Positions 39,709 to 49,900 of a DNA stretch of 64,000 nt are shown here, in pieces (within the stretch, counting starts at the first letter, position 1; each line of letters opens with the position of its first letter). The notes under the pieces are model-generated. The model worked only from the letters and a program-made list of their open reading frames with translations, was not told the origin of the DNA and ran no database searches. The translations under genes and the position numbers were made by a program. The DNA comes from Desulfolinea sp964487745 (lineage in GTDB: Bacteria > Chloroflexota > Anaerolineae > Anaerolineales > Villigracilaceae). The stretch is from NCBI GenBank assembly GCA_964487745.1, contig CAZASG010000005.1:1-64000 (forward strand). The letters run 5' to 3'.

Positions 39709-40683
39709 ATGAAAACTGTATCGAAGATCACTTTTGTCATGCTTTTGGTAGTTTTCTTTGTACTGGCGGCATGTGGCGGTGCTGCGCCAGCAGAAGAACC
39801 AGCTGTTGAAGAAGCATACTTTGCCGAAGAAGCACCTGCCGCTGAAGCAGCAGGTTATGACCAATCCGTGGAAGCAGAAGCACCATCAGCTTCCGAAGGG
39901 AACGTCTCTGGGCAGGGCAGCGGAACTATCGATGTCGCCGCGGCAGCCCAGCGCAGCAATCGCAAGATCATCAAGAATGCCGAGATCAGGTTGCTGGTCG
40001 AAGATTCTGATATTGCGATTGATCGCACCACGCAGATCGTCGGAGATGTGGACGCCTATATCATCAGCTCGCGGATCTGGTATCAACCCTACGCCGGGGA
40101 TAACTACAAATACGCGACCATCACAATGGGTGTTCCCGTGGACCAGTTCGAAACCGCAATACGCCGATTGCGCGCTATCTCCATTCAGGTCCTCGACGAG
40201 AACGCCTCCGGTGAAGATGTCACCGACCAATATGTAGACCTGCAATCTCAACTGGACAATCTCATCGCTACCCGCGACCGCATCCGCACCTTTTTAGAGC
40301 AGGCAAAGACCGTTGAAGAATCCTTGCGTGTGAGCGAGGAGCTCTCAGTAATTGAAGCGCAGATCGAAGAGATCCAGGGGCGCATGAACTACTTGAAAGA
40401 CCGCGCCGCCTACTCGACGATCACTGTGACGATCGAGCCGAAATTGCCGGAGATAATCACCCCAACGCCGACCCCTATGCCTACGCCCAAACCGTGGAGC
40501 CCTACTGGCACTATCGAACGTTCAAAGAAAACATTGACCGTCACTTATCAGGGCATCTTCGAGATGTTGATCTGGTTCTTCATGGTTGTACTGCCTATCT
40601 TTGGTCCGCCGATCTTTGTGATTTGGCTGATTGTTAAGTTTGTCAACAAGAAAGCAAAGAAGCCACCGCAAGCTTCAGAATAA
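39709..40683 (+). CDS. DUF4349 domain lipoprotein
   Basis: 324 residues from ATG 39709 with GGAGGAGAG upstream. The signal peptide ends in the lipobox VLAAC. A low-complexity Glu/Ala linker precedes the DUF4349 domain (about 85-250): KIIKNAEIRLLVEDSDIAID, VTDQYVDLQSQLDNL and a coiled-coil stretch RTFLEQAKTVEESLRVSEEL. A Pro/Thr stretch (TPTPTPMPTPKPW) and a C-terminal membrane helix (MLIWFFMVVLPIFGPPIFVIWLIV) with a basic tail follow. The family is common at bacterial envelopes without a known function. Confidence 0.85.
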   Translation: MKTVSKITFVMLLVVFFVLAACGGAAPAEEPAVEEAYFAEEAPAAEAAGYDQSVEAEAPSASEGNVSGQGSGTIDVAAAAQRSNRKIIKNAEIRLLVEDSDIAIDRTTQIVGDVDAYIISSRIWYQPYAGDNYKYATITMGVPVDQFETAIRRLRAISIQVLDENASGEDVTDQYVDLQSQLDNLIATRDRIRTFLEQAKTVEESLRVSEELSVIEAQIEEIQGRMNYLKDRAAYSTITVTIEPKLPEIITPTPTPMPTPKPWSPTGTIERSKKTLTVTYQGIFEMLIWFFMVVLPIFGPPIFVIWLIVKFVNKKAKKPPQASE

Positions 40684-40697
40684 AAGATGTCCTTGAA

Positions 40698-40749
40698 GTA
40701 GGGGCGAGTCTTCGCGTAGCATCCCCGAAGGGGGCAGACTCGCCCCTAC
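40698..40749. repeat. REP-like palindromic element, GTAGGGGCGA type
   Basis: GTAGGGGCGAGTCT (40698-40711) and AGACTCGCCCCTAC (40736-40749) are perfect 14-base arms around a 24-base centre that has its own CCCC/GGGG pair. The form matches REP-like elements that accompany RAYT genes; it differs in sequence from the GTCATTGCGA family. Confidence 0.7.
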
Positions 40750-40786
40750 GCTTTAATTTATATTCCATTCTTTCTTCGTTTTGCGA

Positions 40787-40792
40787 TAAAAT
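40787..40792 (+). promoter_or_regulatory. -10 box of a probable leaderless promoter (mtaB)
   Basis: TAAAAT is eight bases before the ATG at 40801, with no Shine-Dalgarno sequence. Confidence 0.35.
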
Positions 40793-40800
40793 CAGCCCCT

Positions 40801-42081
40801 ATGAAAATCTTCCTTGATTCCATCGGTTGCCGCCTCAACCAAGCCGAAATAGAACGCATTGCCCGCCAATTTCGCGCGGCGGGACATGAGATCGTCGGCG
40901 AAGCCGCAAATGCAGATTTAGCCGTTGTCAACACCTGCACGGTCACCTCGCAGGCAGCGGCCGATTCGCGAAAAGTGATTCGGCGTGCAGAGCGTGCTGG
41001 CGTGGATGAGATCATCGCTACAGGGTGCTGGGTCACGATGGAGCCGGAAAAAGCTGCCGAGCTTTCGAGCAAAGTCGTCCTCAACGATCAAAAAGAGACT
41101 CTCGTCCCTGACCTTCTCAAGCTCCCCTCTGAAACCTTCGATCTGGAGCCCCTTGAGCGTGTTCCGCTTCCCGGTCTGCGTGCCCGCACGCGTGCCTTCA
41201 TCAAGGTGCAGGATGGTTGTGATAACGAATGTACCTTCTGCATCACGACCCTTGCGCGCGGGGATGGACATTCCCGCCCTCTTGATGAAATTCTTGCGGA
41301 TGTCCGATCAGCACTGGATGGCGGCGCAAAAGAGATCGTTCTGACGGGTGTGCATCTCGGCTCGTGGGGACAGAATTTCCGGGACGCGCCTGATTTACGC
41401 TTGCCACTCTCCGAGTTAATTCGATCCATCCTTGAGCAGACTTCTGCCCCTCGCCTACGATTATCCTCCCTCGAACCCTGGGACCTCGAACCCGATCTCT
41501 TTGAACTCTGGCGGGATCCGCGCCTGATGCGCCACCTTCATCTTCCCCTCCAATCCGGCAGCGATACCGTTCTGCGACGAATGCGCCGCAACACGACGAG
41601 AGATGAATTCCGCACCATAGTCAACGCCGCCCGCGACGTGATGCCTGATGCTGCCATCACTACAGACATCATCGCAGGTTTCCCGGGCGAGACCGAAGAA
41701 GAGTTCGCTGAAACGCTTGATTTTGTGAAAGAGATCAACTTCGCTGGCGGGCATATCTTTACCTACTCGCCGCGTGAAGGGACGCCTGCTGCTCGCATCA
41801 AATCACAGCTTGATAAAAGCATTCGTAAAGAACGCAATGCTGCCTTACGAGAAAGCTTCGCAGAAATGGAAAGCCGTTATCGGGATTCGTTCATCGGCAA
41901 AACAATGCCTGTTTTGTGGGAATCAAGTACACAGGCGAGCGATGCGGGCTGGACAATGCAGGGTTTGACGGGAAATTACCTCCGCGTCCGAGCGACAGCA
42001 TCTGAGCCAAGATGGAATCAGATAGATGAAGTGAAGCTGTTGAAAATTGATGGGGATGTGGTTATTGGCGAAATTGAGTAG
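40801..42081 (+). CDS. mtaB: tRNA t6A37 methylthiotransferase MtaB
   Basis: 426 residues. The N-terminal UPF0004 cluster ligands are Cys10, Cys46 and Cys76. The radical-SAM motif CDNECTFC gives Cys140, Cys144 and Cys147. VLTGVHLGSWGQNF and RLSSLEPWDLEPDL follow, and a TRAM-like C-terminal domain ends the protein. The MtaB branch adds the methylthio group to N6-threonylcarbamoyladenosine at position 37 of tRNAs reading ANN codons. It begins without a ribosome binding site. Confidence 0.9.
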   Translation: MKIFLDSIGCRLNQAEIERIARQFRAAGHEIVGEAANADLAVVNTCTVTSQAAADSRKVIRRAERAGVDEIIATGCWVTMEPEKAAELSSKVVLNDQKETLVPDLLKLPSETFDLEPLERVPLPGLRARTRAFIKVQDGCDNECTFCITTLARGDGHSRPLDEILADVRSALDGGAKEIVLTGVHLGSWGQNFRDAPDLRLPLSELIRSILEQTSAPRLRLSSLEPWDLEPDLFELWRDPRLMRHLHLPLQSGSDTVLRRMRRNTTRDEFRTIVNAARDVMPDAAITTDIIAGFPGETEEEFAETLDFVKEINFAGGHIFTYSPREGTPAARIKSQLDKSIRKERNAALRESFAEMESRYRDSFIGKTMPVLWESSTQASDAGWTMQGLTGNYLRVRATASEPRWNQIDEVKLLKIDGDVVIGEIE

Positions 42082-42145
42082 CAGTGCATTGCATCCGACA
42101 GAATACGTTGCGCTGCGGGTCTTGCAAAATATCACGGACCGTAAC

Positions 42146-42160
42146 GCACTCTTCGAGTGC
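42146..42160. other. Small hairpin between convergent genes
   Basis: GCACTC-TTC-GAGTGC lies between the stops of mtaB and the ATP-grasp gene. It lacks a T-run on either strand, so a role as terminator is uncertain. Confidence 0.3.
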
Positions 42161-42169
42161 AAAGTAGCC

Positions 42170-43336
42170 CTAAATTTTTATAAACTTCCGCAAATCCGTT
42201 TTCAAAATCCAATCCAACTCCTGAGTATTCTCTGCGCTTGTCTCCATAAACAGAAATCCGAAAACAGGATATTCCTTGTGGTCTAGCTTGCGCAACTCAA
42301 GCGGACTTTCAAGGCGTTCTAATAGTGCATCATAATCAAAAGATTTGATCTCCTCGTTTGGATATTTTGTAACATTATCGAGGATGACCATGCTATAGGT
42401 TTTTCCCGCGCGCGTGGAGAAAATGCTCTCCCAGTTGGGGCGTTTGTTTTCAAAGTAGTAGAGGTAGGGATTGAAGCCATATGCAGAAGCAGTTGCATCT
42501 GCTGTGGTGCACCAACCACCAAAGCGGAGCGGATTGACCTCGATGGGCACGATCCCTTTTTCTGTGCGCCGCACCTCCACGTGGACGGGGAAGTTTCGCG
42601 TTTCGACCATCTTGCCAATATTACGGAGCCATTCGGTGAACTCAGGCAGGTTTGTTTCGATGATCGTTTGGGAGATCATGTAAATCCTGTCACCAGCATC
42701 ATCGGCAGATGAAAAGGGGTGCTGATAGATGCCCAAAATGACGGGCTTTCCCTGGTTGTCAAAATAAGCATCAAAGGCGAATTCCTCGCCCTCGATCATT
42801 TCTTCGATAATGAAAGTGGTTGTATTCAGGACTTCATCGGGATAGGTTGTGTCGCGCTCGGCAATTTCGATTTTGATCGCTCTTTTGACAGCATGCCACT
42901 CTTCCACGCTGCTTACCTTGTGTACACCGAGACTGAAAAACCCCACATTTGGCTTGATGATAAAAGGCAGGGGAAGTGAGGCGATATCCAGCGCGTCCAA
43001 TTCGCTGAATGGAATTTCCTGAAAGTAAAAATCAGGCAGCATGGTGCGCATCAGCTCGCGGAATTTGGCTTTGTTCTTGAAAACCTCGATCTTTTCCGGA
43101 AGATCGGTGAAGGAAAGGTTTTCGGCGATCCAGCCGATCGCATTCTCTGAGATGGTGTAAATACGTGCGTCAGGATTTTCGCGTAACCGCCTGATGACGT
43201 CCGCTTCGCTGATTAAATTGTCGTCTTTGCTTAGCCCGAGATCCCGCGCAGCGGAAGTGTCAACGATGGGGAGATTATATTTTTGGCTGGTCTCTTTCAA
43301 AAAGTCAGAGAGATAAGGTTTGTCAACTAAGATCAC
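42170..43336 (-). CDS. ATP-grasp domain enzyme
   Basis: 388 residues starting at GTG 43336 with GGAG six bases upstream. The ATP-grasp features are PFIIKPNVGFFSLGVHKVSS (the lysine and glycine-rich loop), TFIIEEMIEGEEFAFDAYF and the metal-binding HVEVRRTEKGIVPIEVNPLRFGGW. ATP-grasp ligases join a carboxylate to an amine or thiol through an acyl-phosphate. The acceptor is unknown, and neighbouring genes (DNA glycosylase, RNA methyltransferase) give no hint. Confidence 0.82.
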   Translation of the reverse strand: MILVDKPYLSDFLKETSQKYNLPIVDTSAARDLGLSKDDNLISEADVIRRLRENPDARIYTISENAIGWIAENLSFTDLPEKIEVFKNKAKFRELMRTMLPDFYFQEIPFSELDALDIASLPLPFIIKPNVGFFSLGVHKVSSVEEWHAVKRAIKIEIAERDTTYPDEVLNTTTFIIEEMIEGEEFAFDAYFDNQGKPVILGIYQHPFSSADDAGDRIYMISQTIIETNLPEFTEWLRNIGKMVETRNFPVHVEVRRTEKGIVPIEVNPLRFGGWCTTADATASAYGFNPYLYYFENKRPNWESIFSTRAGKTYSMVILDNVTKYPNEEIKSFDYDALLERLESPLELRKLDHKEYPVFGFLFMETSAENTQELDWILKTDLRKFIKI

Positions 43337-43381
43337 TTTTTGCTCCTGCGAAGTAGGGTGTAGAGAAATGAAGCAATTTTT

Positions 43382-44014
43382 TCATGTGCTCAAATAATGG
43401 TGCCACAAGATCCGTGCAGCCACAGCCCGCCAGGGCTTCCACGCTTCGGCGATTTTCAGCTGTTCTTCATTTGTGGGCACTTTCGGGAGTTTTTTCACTT
43501 GCTGCATCGCCTTTGCCAGTGCGAGATCCCCGGGCGGGTAAATATCCGGGCGCCGCAAGGCCATGAGCAAATAGATATTCGCCGTCCACACGCCGATGCC
43601 TGTGAGTTTCATCAGTTCCTTACGAACTTCGTCATCATCGAGTTTAGTGAGCGCGTCCAGATCGAGTTCTCCGCTCAAAAGTGCTTCAGATAGTATCCGT
43701 CCATAGCGCGTCTTTTGTCTGCTAAAGCCGAATTCGCGCAATTCTATGTCTTTGAATTCCAGGAATCGTTTTGGCGTGACTTCTCCGGCTGCGTTTTTGA
43801 GCTTGTTGAAAGCTGCTTTGGCGGATGCAAGTGAAACTTGTTGTTCCAAAATAATAAGGAGCAAAGTTGAGAAGTTTTGCGAACGCTCCCAGAGCGGCGG
43901 TGGTCCAAATTGCACGACGACTTCCCTCAGATCATTGTCGATTTCGATCAGCGCGGCAACGCCATCAGCCAGTTTTTTCGCATTGAGGGAAGTTGGTTTT
44001 TGTGATGCAGGCAT
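43382..44014 (-). CDS. DNA-3-methyladenine glycosylase II-like (HhH-GPD)
   Basis: 210 residues of the AlkA-type superfamily. The helix-hairpin-helix is KLTGIGVWTANIYLL and the catalytic aspartate follows in RPDIYPPGDLALAKAMQ. Upstream are LLLIILEQQVSLASAKAAF and the AlkA-like length without the N-terminal beta domain. It removes alkylated bases from DNA. It lies 13 bases after the RNA methyltransferase gene and may be cotranscribed with it. Confidence 0.88.
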   Translation of the reverse strand: MPASQKPTSLNAKKLADGVAALIEIDNDLREVVVQFGPPPLWERSQNFSTLLLIILEQQVSLASAKAAFNKLKNAAGEVTPKRFLEFKDIELREFGFSRQKTRYGRILSEALLSGELDLDALTKLDDDEVRKELMKLTGIGVWTANIYLLMALRRPDIYPPGDLALAKAMQQVKKLPKVPTNEEQLKIAEAWKPWRAVAARILWHHYLST

Positions 44015-44027
44015 ATGGAAAGCAAGT

Positions 44028-45164
44028 TTACTTTACTGGCTTCTCGCCAAAATACTGATAATACTGCACTTCGATCGCCCCATTAAAGAGCTTCCGAACA
44101 CGGGTGGGTTTATTGCGCTTGAAATAATCGGGAAACTTTTTGTCCCCAGTCAGCACATATACCGACCAGCCCTTCTTTTTTCGAAAAGTCTTATTGAACG
44201 AAATATAAATATTATTCAACTCCCGAAAATCGCCGAGCTTCATGCCATAAGGAAAATTAGAGATCAAAATGCCATGTTCCTGATCGATCCACAGGTCGCG
44301 AATGTCTTTTTGTTGGAACTGGATGTCGCCCGCAACGCCTGCCGCTTTCGCGTTGGACAGGCTCGCCTGGATCATTTCTTCGTCAGCATCGTAGCCAAAG
44401 AGTTGAATCTCTGCATCCGAGCGGATGGCGGATCGAGCCCGGCTTCGGGCTTGCTCCCATGCAGAGGAGGGGACACTGTCCCAATCTTCGGATGCGAATT
44501 CACGCTTTAACCCGGGCGCGATATTCCGACCGATCATCGCTGCTTCGATGAGTATTGTTCCTGACCCACACATAGGGTCAATAAGCAGGCGATCTTTATT
44601 CCAAAAGCTGAGTTGAACGAGAGCAGCTGCCAAAGTTTCCTTAATGGGGGCAATCCCAGCTTGTCTTCTGTAGCCGCGTCGCGTTAGGCCTGTGCCGGAT
44701 GTATCAAGTGTCAGCGTGGCAATATCATTGCGCAAGGAAACTTTCACAGGGAATTCAGCACCGCTCTCGGGAAGCCAGTTCGTTTCATATTCTTCACTGA
44801 GTTTTTCTACGATCGCTTTTTTTACGATGGATTGACAGGCAGGCACACTCTCTAATTGCGATTTGACCGATACCCCACTCACGGTAAATTTTCCGTCTTC
44901 GTGTATCCAATGGTCCCACGCGAGGGTTTTGGTCTCTTCGAAAAGGGTGTCGAAATCTTTGGCTTCAAACTCGCCCATCTTGACCAAAACTCGATCAGCG
45001 GAACGCAGCCATAAATTGACAGTGGGGATATCTTCCGGGGCAGCATCAAATTCCACTTTACCATTCGAAACACGGAGATCGTGAAAGCCGAGCGCTTGTA
45101 GCTCTCGCTTTACGACGGCTTCCAGTCCAAAGGATAAGGTGGCGATGAGGGTGATTTTTTCCAT
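44028..45164 (-). CDS. THUMP-containing rRNA guanine-N2 methyltransferase (RlmL/YpsC type)
   Basis: 378 residues. An N-terminal ferredoxin-like/THUMP region (about 1-160) leads to a SAM-binding domain with LLIDPMCGSGTILIEAAMIGRN, the acidic FGYDADEEMI and the catalytic motif ISNFPYGMKLGD (N-x-P-Y class). Length and order match the single-domain RlmL relatives of Gram-positives (YpsC), which methylate 23S rRNA. TACAAT lies seven bases before the ATG and there is no ribosome binding site. Confidence 0.87.
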   Translation of the reverse strand: MEKITLIATLSFGLEAVVKRELQALGFHDLRVSNGKVEFDAAPEDIPTVNLWLRSADRVLVKMGEFEAKDFDTLFEETKTLAWDHWIHEDGKFTVSGVSVKSQLESVPACQSIVKKAIVEKLSEEYETNWLPESGAEFPVKVSLRNDIATLTLDTSGTGLTRRGYRRQAGIAPIKETLAAALVQLSFWNKDRLLIDPMCGSGTILIEAAMIGRNIAPGLKREFASEDWDSVPSSAWEQARSRARSAIRSDAEIQLFGYDADEEMIQASLSNAKAAGVAGDIQFQQKDIRDLWIDQEHGILISNFPYGMKLGDFRELNNIYISFNKTFRKKKGWSVYVLTGDKKFPDYFKRNKPTRVRKLFNGAIEVQYYQYFGEKPVK

Positions 45165-45171
45165 ATGGGGT

Positions 45172-45177
45172 ATTGTA
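45172..45177 (-). promoter_or_regulatory. -10 box of a probable leaderless promoter (RlmL-like gene)
   Basis: TACAAT on the minus strand, seven bases before the ATG at 45164. There is no Shine-Dalgarno sequence. Confidence 0.4.
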
Positions 45178-45272
45178 ACTGATGAAGATGGCAGGGAGGT
45201 ATATTTCTTTCAGGAAAATATTTTTTGGGCATCATCAGGCCGAAAGGCGAGCGAAGCGGTCGTTTATCCTGA

Positions 45273-45288
45273 AAATGTCTGACAAATT
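45273..45288. promoter_or_regulatory. GntR-type operator, upstream copy
   Basis: TGTC-T-GACA (45276-45284) is embedded in a larger A/T palindrome (AAATGTCTGACAAATTT). It has the same core as the site at 45331 and its centre is 59 bases upstream of it. Confidence 0.45.
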
Positions 45289-45322
45289 TCCTTTACCTCT
45301 ATACTTCCTGATTTTTTTGATA

Positions 45323-45347
45323 TATAATTCAAGTTGTCTGACAACTT
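45323..45347 (+). promoter_or_regulatory. -10 box and overlapping operator of the PLP-enzyme gene
   Basis: TATAAT (45323-45328) is followed directly by AAGTTGTC-T-GACAACTT (45331-45347), an eight-base perfect inverted repeat. It covers the expected transcription start. The form TNGTNNNACNA is typical of FadR-subfamily GntR repressors. The -35 region is weak. Confidence 0.55.
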
Positions 45348-45400
45348 AAGAGAATCGTATTTCTCTTTTTGACCTTATTTGAACCCTTTAGGAGACCCAA

Positions 45401-46867
45401 ATGGCTAAAATTGATCTGACTGTCATGAAAGATCGCCGCGAGCGTGCCGTCCAGCGTGCGCGTGAGAAAAACATCATTCTGCCCACGATGGCGCAGATGA
45501 AAGACCCGTCCTTGATCCCCGACAAGATCAAGGAACAGTTGAAGGGCGTTGGTTTGTGGGATATTAATCCTTTGAATCTCTTCCGCATCAGTTGGCATAA
45601 TGAACCTGTTGCCAGCGGCGGCCAATTCGGTGGGGTGAACTATCTCGAACTCCCGAGCGAACTGACCGGCGTTGACGCTCGAATCGTTGTTTTGGTTGGT
45701 AAATGGTTCCCGACCGGTGCTCACAAAGTCGGTGCTGCTTATGGTTGTTTGGTGCCGCGTCTGGTTACCGGTCAATTTGACCCCACGACTCAAAAAGCCG
45801 TTTGGCCCTCCACAGGCAATTACTGCCGTGGCGGTGCTTATGATTCTTCTCTCTTGGCTTGTGAATCCATTGCGATTTTGCCCGAAGAGATGTCGAAAGA
45901 GCGTTTTGATTGGCTGGCAAGCGTTGCTGGTGAAACCATCAAAACCCCTGGCAGTGAATCGAACGTAAAAGAAATTTTTGATAAATGCTGGGAACTGCGC
46001 GAATCTGGCCAGGATCTGATGATCTTCAACCAATTTGACGAATTCGGTAATTACCTCTGGCATTACGAAATCACTGGTCACGCGATGGAAGAAGTGCTCA
46101 AGCAGGTTATGGGACCGAATGATACTTATCGTGGTATGGCTTCTGCAACCGGTTCAGCAGGTACCATCGCCAGTGGCGACTACATGAAGCAGATCTTCCC
46201 CGACAGCAAGATCATAGCCAGCGAAGCCCTTCAGTGCCCGACTTTGCTCGAAAACGGATACGGCGCACATCGTATTGAAGGCATCGGCGACAAGCACGTC
46301 CCGTGGATCCACAATGCCAAGAATACGGATATGGTTGTTGCGATCGATGATAATGCCGTTGTCAATATCAGCCGCCTTTTCAATGAGAAAACGGGACAGG
46401 ACTACCTCGTTGAACAAGGTGTCGACCTGAACATCGTCTCGCAACTAGACTTGCTCGGCTTCTCCGGCATCTCGAACGTTCTCTCCGCGATCAAAGCCGC
46501 CAAGTACTACGAGATGGGCGAAAACGATGTCATGCTCACCGTTCTGACCGACTCGATGGAGCTCTATCAGTCCCGCCTAACAGAGATGCACGAAGAATTC
46601 GGCGAATATACAGAGGCCAATGCTGCCGCCGATTTCGCTCGCTGGTTGCACGGACAGACTACCGACAATCTTGAAGAACTCCGCTATGTTGATCGCCGTC
46701 GCGTACACCAATTGAAATACTTCACCTGGGTTGAACAGCAGGGCAAAACCTACGATGAAATTCAAGATCAATGGTACGGCAAAGATTACTTCACCGGCAT
46801 TCAAGCACAGGCTGATGAGATCGACGCGCTCGTGGAAGAATTCAACAAAGACGTTGGGTTGCTCTAA
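45401..46867 (+). CDS. PLP-dependent enzyme, cysteine synthase / tryptophan synthase-beta fold (fold type II)
   Basis: 488 residues. The PLP lysine is Lys109 in FPTGAHKVGAAYG, the substrate loop PSTGNYCRGGAYDSS follows, and the cofactor phosphate loop is GMASATGSAGTIASGDYMK. At 488 residues it is well beyond CysK (about 310). It has an N-terminal extension of about 95 residues and a C-terminal extension of about 100 that is helical and acidic. This long group is often labelled pyridoxal-5-phosphate-dependent beta subunit without a known substrate. AGGAG precedes the ATG, and two GntR-like operators in the promoter suggest control by a metabolite. It is monocistronic. Confidence 0.83.
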   Translation: MAKIDLTVMKDRRERAVQRAREKNIILPTMAQMKDPSLIPDKIKEQLKGVGLWDINPLNLFRISWHNEPVASGGQFGGVNYLELPSELTGVDARIVVLVGKWFPTGAHKVGAAYGCLVPRLVTGQFDPTTQKAVWPSTGNYCRGGAYDSSLLACESIAILPEEMSKERFDWLASVAGETIKTPGSESNVKEIFDKCWELRESGQDLMIFNQFDEFGNYLWHYEITGHAMEEVLKQVMGPNDTYRGMASATGSAGTIASGDYMKQIFPDSKIIASEALQCPTLLENGYGAHRIEGIGDKHVPWIHNAKNTDMVVAIDDNAVVNISRLFNEKTGQDYLVEQGVDLNIVSQLDLLGFSGISNVLSAIKAAKYYEMGENDVMLTVLTDSMELYQSRLTEMHEEFGEYTEANAAADFARWLHGQTTDNLEELRYVDRRRVHQLKYFTWVEQQGKTYDEIQDQWYGKDYFTGIQAQADEIDALVEEFNKDVGLL

Positions 46868-46888
46868 AGCGAAACTGATATGTAAAAG

Positions 46889-46922
46889 CAAAGACCGAGG
46901 AATGAACCTCGGTCTTTTTCTT
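46889..46922. terminator. Intrinsic terminator
   Basis: AAAGACCGAGG / CCTCGGTCTTT, an 11-base perfect stem with a six-base loop, followed by TTTCTTT on the plus strand. It lies between the PLP-enzyme gene and the convergent giant sensor gene. Confidence 0.85.
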
Positions 46923-46942
46923 TAAAGTAAGTCTTTGAAAAA

Positions 46943-49900
46943 TCACTCTTCAATAACTATTTTCTTGAACACATCAACAACTTTTGGATCGAAGCGTGAT
47001 CCGCTTTCGTTATTGATATACGCCAAGACCACATCGCGAGCCCAGGCTTCACGATAGGGCCGATCGGTGAGTAAGGCATCCCAAACGTCGACAACCGAGA
47101 AGATGCGTGCTGCCAGAGGGATTTCTTCACCCTTTAATCCTTGGGGATAACCAGAGCCATCCCAGCGTTCGTGATGGCAATAAGGAATATCAACCGCTGA
47201 CGTGAGATAGGTAATCGATGAGAGCATTTCGTAGGCAAATTGCGGGTGTTGCCTCATGATCTTCCACTCTTCTTTGGTCAGTGGACCAGGTTTATGGAGG
47301 ATATCATCGGGGATACCCATTTTCCCGATATCGTGGAGTAGTGCTCCTCGATAAATATTCACAAGGTCACTTTCCGGAATGCCCATTTCACGCGCGAGTT
47401 TGAGGGTAAGCTCTGTGACACTAAGTGTATGGCCTTGTGTTTCCTTGTCGCGAAGTTCAAGAGCTTTCCCCCACCCTTCAAGTGTCGTGTCGTACGCGAG
47501 AGCGAGTTCTTCGTTGCTGTTCTGAAGGTCTTTTACAAGTCGGTTATTTTCAATGGCAATAGCCGCTTGACCGCCAAGTGTTTGCAGAAAATCAATCCAC
47601 TCTGCTGAAACAGTGAAGGTATCCCGGTGGAAAACTTCCAAGACGCCCAGTGTTTCCCCTTTTGCGATCAAGGGAATGCAGTAATAGGATTGAAATCCTT
47701 CTTCAGCAAATCCCTGCTTGCGCATAGTATTTTCGTGCGTGGCGGGATTTGAAATATATTCCATAGTCCCCTTTTTTATTGCTACGCTTGGTAATCCGCT
47801 GTTGAAGCGTAAGTTGCTCTTTTCAAAAGTCCCAGTTCTGAATCCGTCACCGATGAAGTATTCCAGGTTTTTGGTTGGCTGGGTTATAAGCAAGATGCTG
47901 GCAGCATCAACCTTGAGCTGGGCAATTGTTTGCTCGATCAATAGTCGGAGAGTTGCTTTTAGATCAAAAACAGAACTGATGGCAGTATCAATGCTGCGCA
48001 ATGCAGTCAGGCGCTTGACTTGTTGTTGGGTGCGGAGATGGAGCTTGGCTCGATATATGGCATTCCCCGTGATTTCGGACAGAATAGTAAGAAGCTGAAT
48101 GTCGGTATTGGTGAATTTACGCGGCGCCTCAGCCATCACGCCGATGACCCCTGTCATGGCATGTGTCGATTGGATAGGCACCCACGCTCCTGTCCAGTTA
48201 TCAGGTATTTTTTCTTTGTTGAGGCTGAGGATATGCGGGTCCGCTTTAATTTCTTCTGCTACGTAATGGCTGCGCCCTGTGTAAATTTGCCCAATAATTC
48301 CTTCGTTAATTTTTTGCTGATTGGGAGGTGAGTCATGGACCCACCCACGCGATAATGCTTTGTGGATCTCATCGTTATTTGGATCGCTCAGCCAAATTGT
48401 GCAGACATGAACATTTAGTGATCTGCTGATCTCATCAAGGAGAATGGGTAACATTTCATCAGGGGATTCTGTTGTTCGCAAAGCGGTAGAAATTTGGTCG
48501 ATGGCTTCGAACTCCCTGAGGCGATTGTTAATCTCTTCAAATTGTTTTGTGCTATGAACTGCTCCTGCTAATTGTGCAGCGAGGAGTGTCATTATCCTCT
48601 CATCGTCATCTGTAAAGTAGCGTGTGCGTGGATAAATTTCGTACAGCGCAAGAACACCGATAAGTTTGCCGTTATAGATCATTGGCACTTCGAGAACAGA
48701 TGTGAAGGGGACTCCTTCGTAGCGATCGGACTTCTTGTCCCAAGTCTGATAATCATCAATGCGCATGGGCTGAAGGCTCTCAGCGACATGCCCGGCCATA
48801 CCTTCATTTTTTCTCAACCTTGTATGTTGAATTCTTGTTTTGTGTTCCCCCTGAAGCCCATAGACAGCCTCTACTACCAATTCATCATTACTTTCATCGT
48901 AGAGATAGACACTTCCTGATGATGCTTCAAGCAGGTCTGTTGTGCGCTGAAGGATAGCGGTCAGTAAAACATCCAACTCTTGTGGGTCAACTAAATCCTG
49001 CACCACTTCGTAGAGTTCGGCAAATTCCTTGCCGCGCCGTTCTGTTTCCTGGAAGAGGCGTGCATTCTCAATAGCAGCAGCGGCGTGAGAAGCCAGCATC
49101 TCAAGAAGTATCTTCTCCTCAGTTGTATATATATTGGGAGTGTAGCTTTGCGCTGAGATGGCGCCAATCAATTTGCTTCCAACATACATCGGAGAAATGA
49201 GCATGGAGCGAACCTTTCCTTTTGATCCAAAGTGCCCATCTCTTAACTTGGAGTTTTTCGAAAGGTCTTTGATAATAAAAGACCCTTTTTCTGCTAATGT
49301 AACGATACTAATATCTTTGCTGATGCTTTTTGCGGTATACCGTTTTCCTTGATCAATTAGATAGACGGCTTCATCGTCTGCTTTGTCTTCTTCGCGTAGA
49401 GAAATAATGAAGGCGTCGCAGGGTATTAGTTTCTCCGTTGCGCGATGGATCGCTTGGTGCGTTTGTTCAGACGATTGGATGCCACGCAAAATATCTTGGC
49501 TGAGACGATGAAGGATCGCGCGGCGCTCAGCCGTTTGCCATGCATCTTGATAAAGACGTGCATTTTCAATTGCTGAGGCAGCTTGGTGTGCGAAGGTTTG
49601 CGCCAACTCAGCATGTTTCTCCTGATATGCGCCAACAGTGCGACTATCCAAGGTGATATAACCGGTCACTTTCCCGCGTACGACCAGCGGGACTCCCATC
49701 CAGCCGTGAACATAGTCCGTTTCAGCCCATTTTTTGAAGTGAGGGCTTTTTTGAGCATCCTGAAGGATGAGAGGGTGAGCGGTTTTTACGATCTGGGTTA
49801 GCAAGGGGTCATCAAGACTAAATCTCTTTCCGATCTGTTCGCTCAGATTGGGTAAATTATTTCCGCTGGTGATTTCAACTGCATCTTCGATAAGAAGCAT

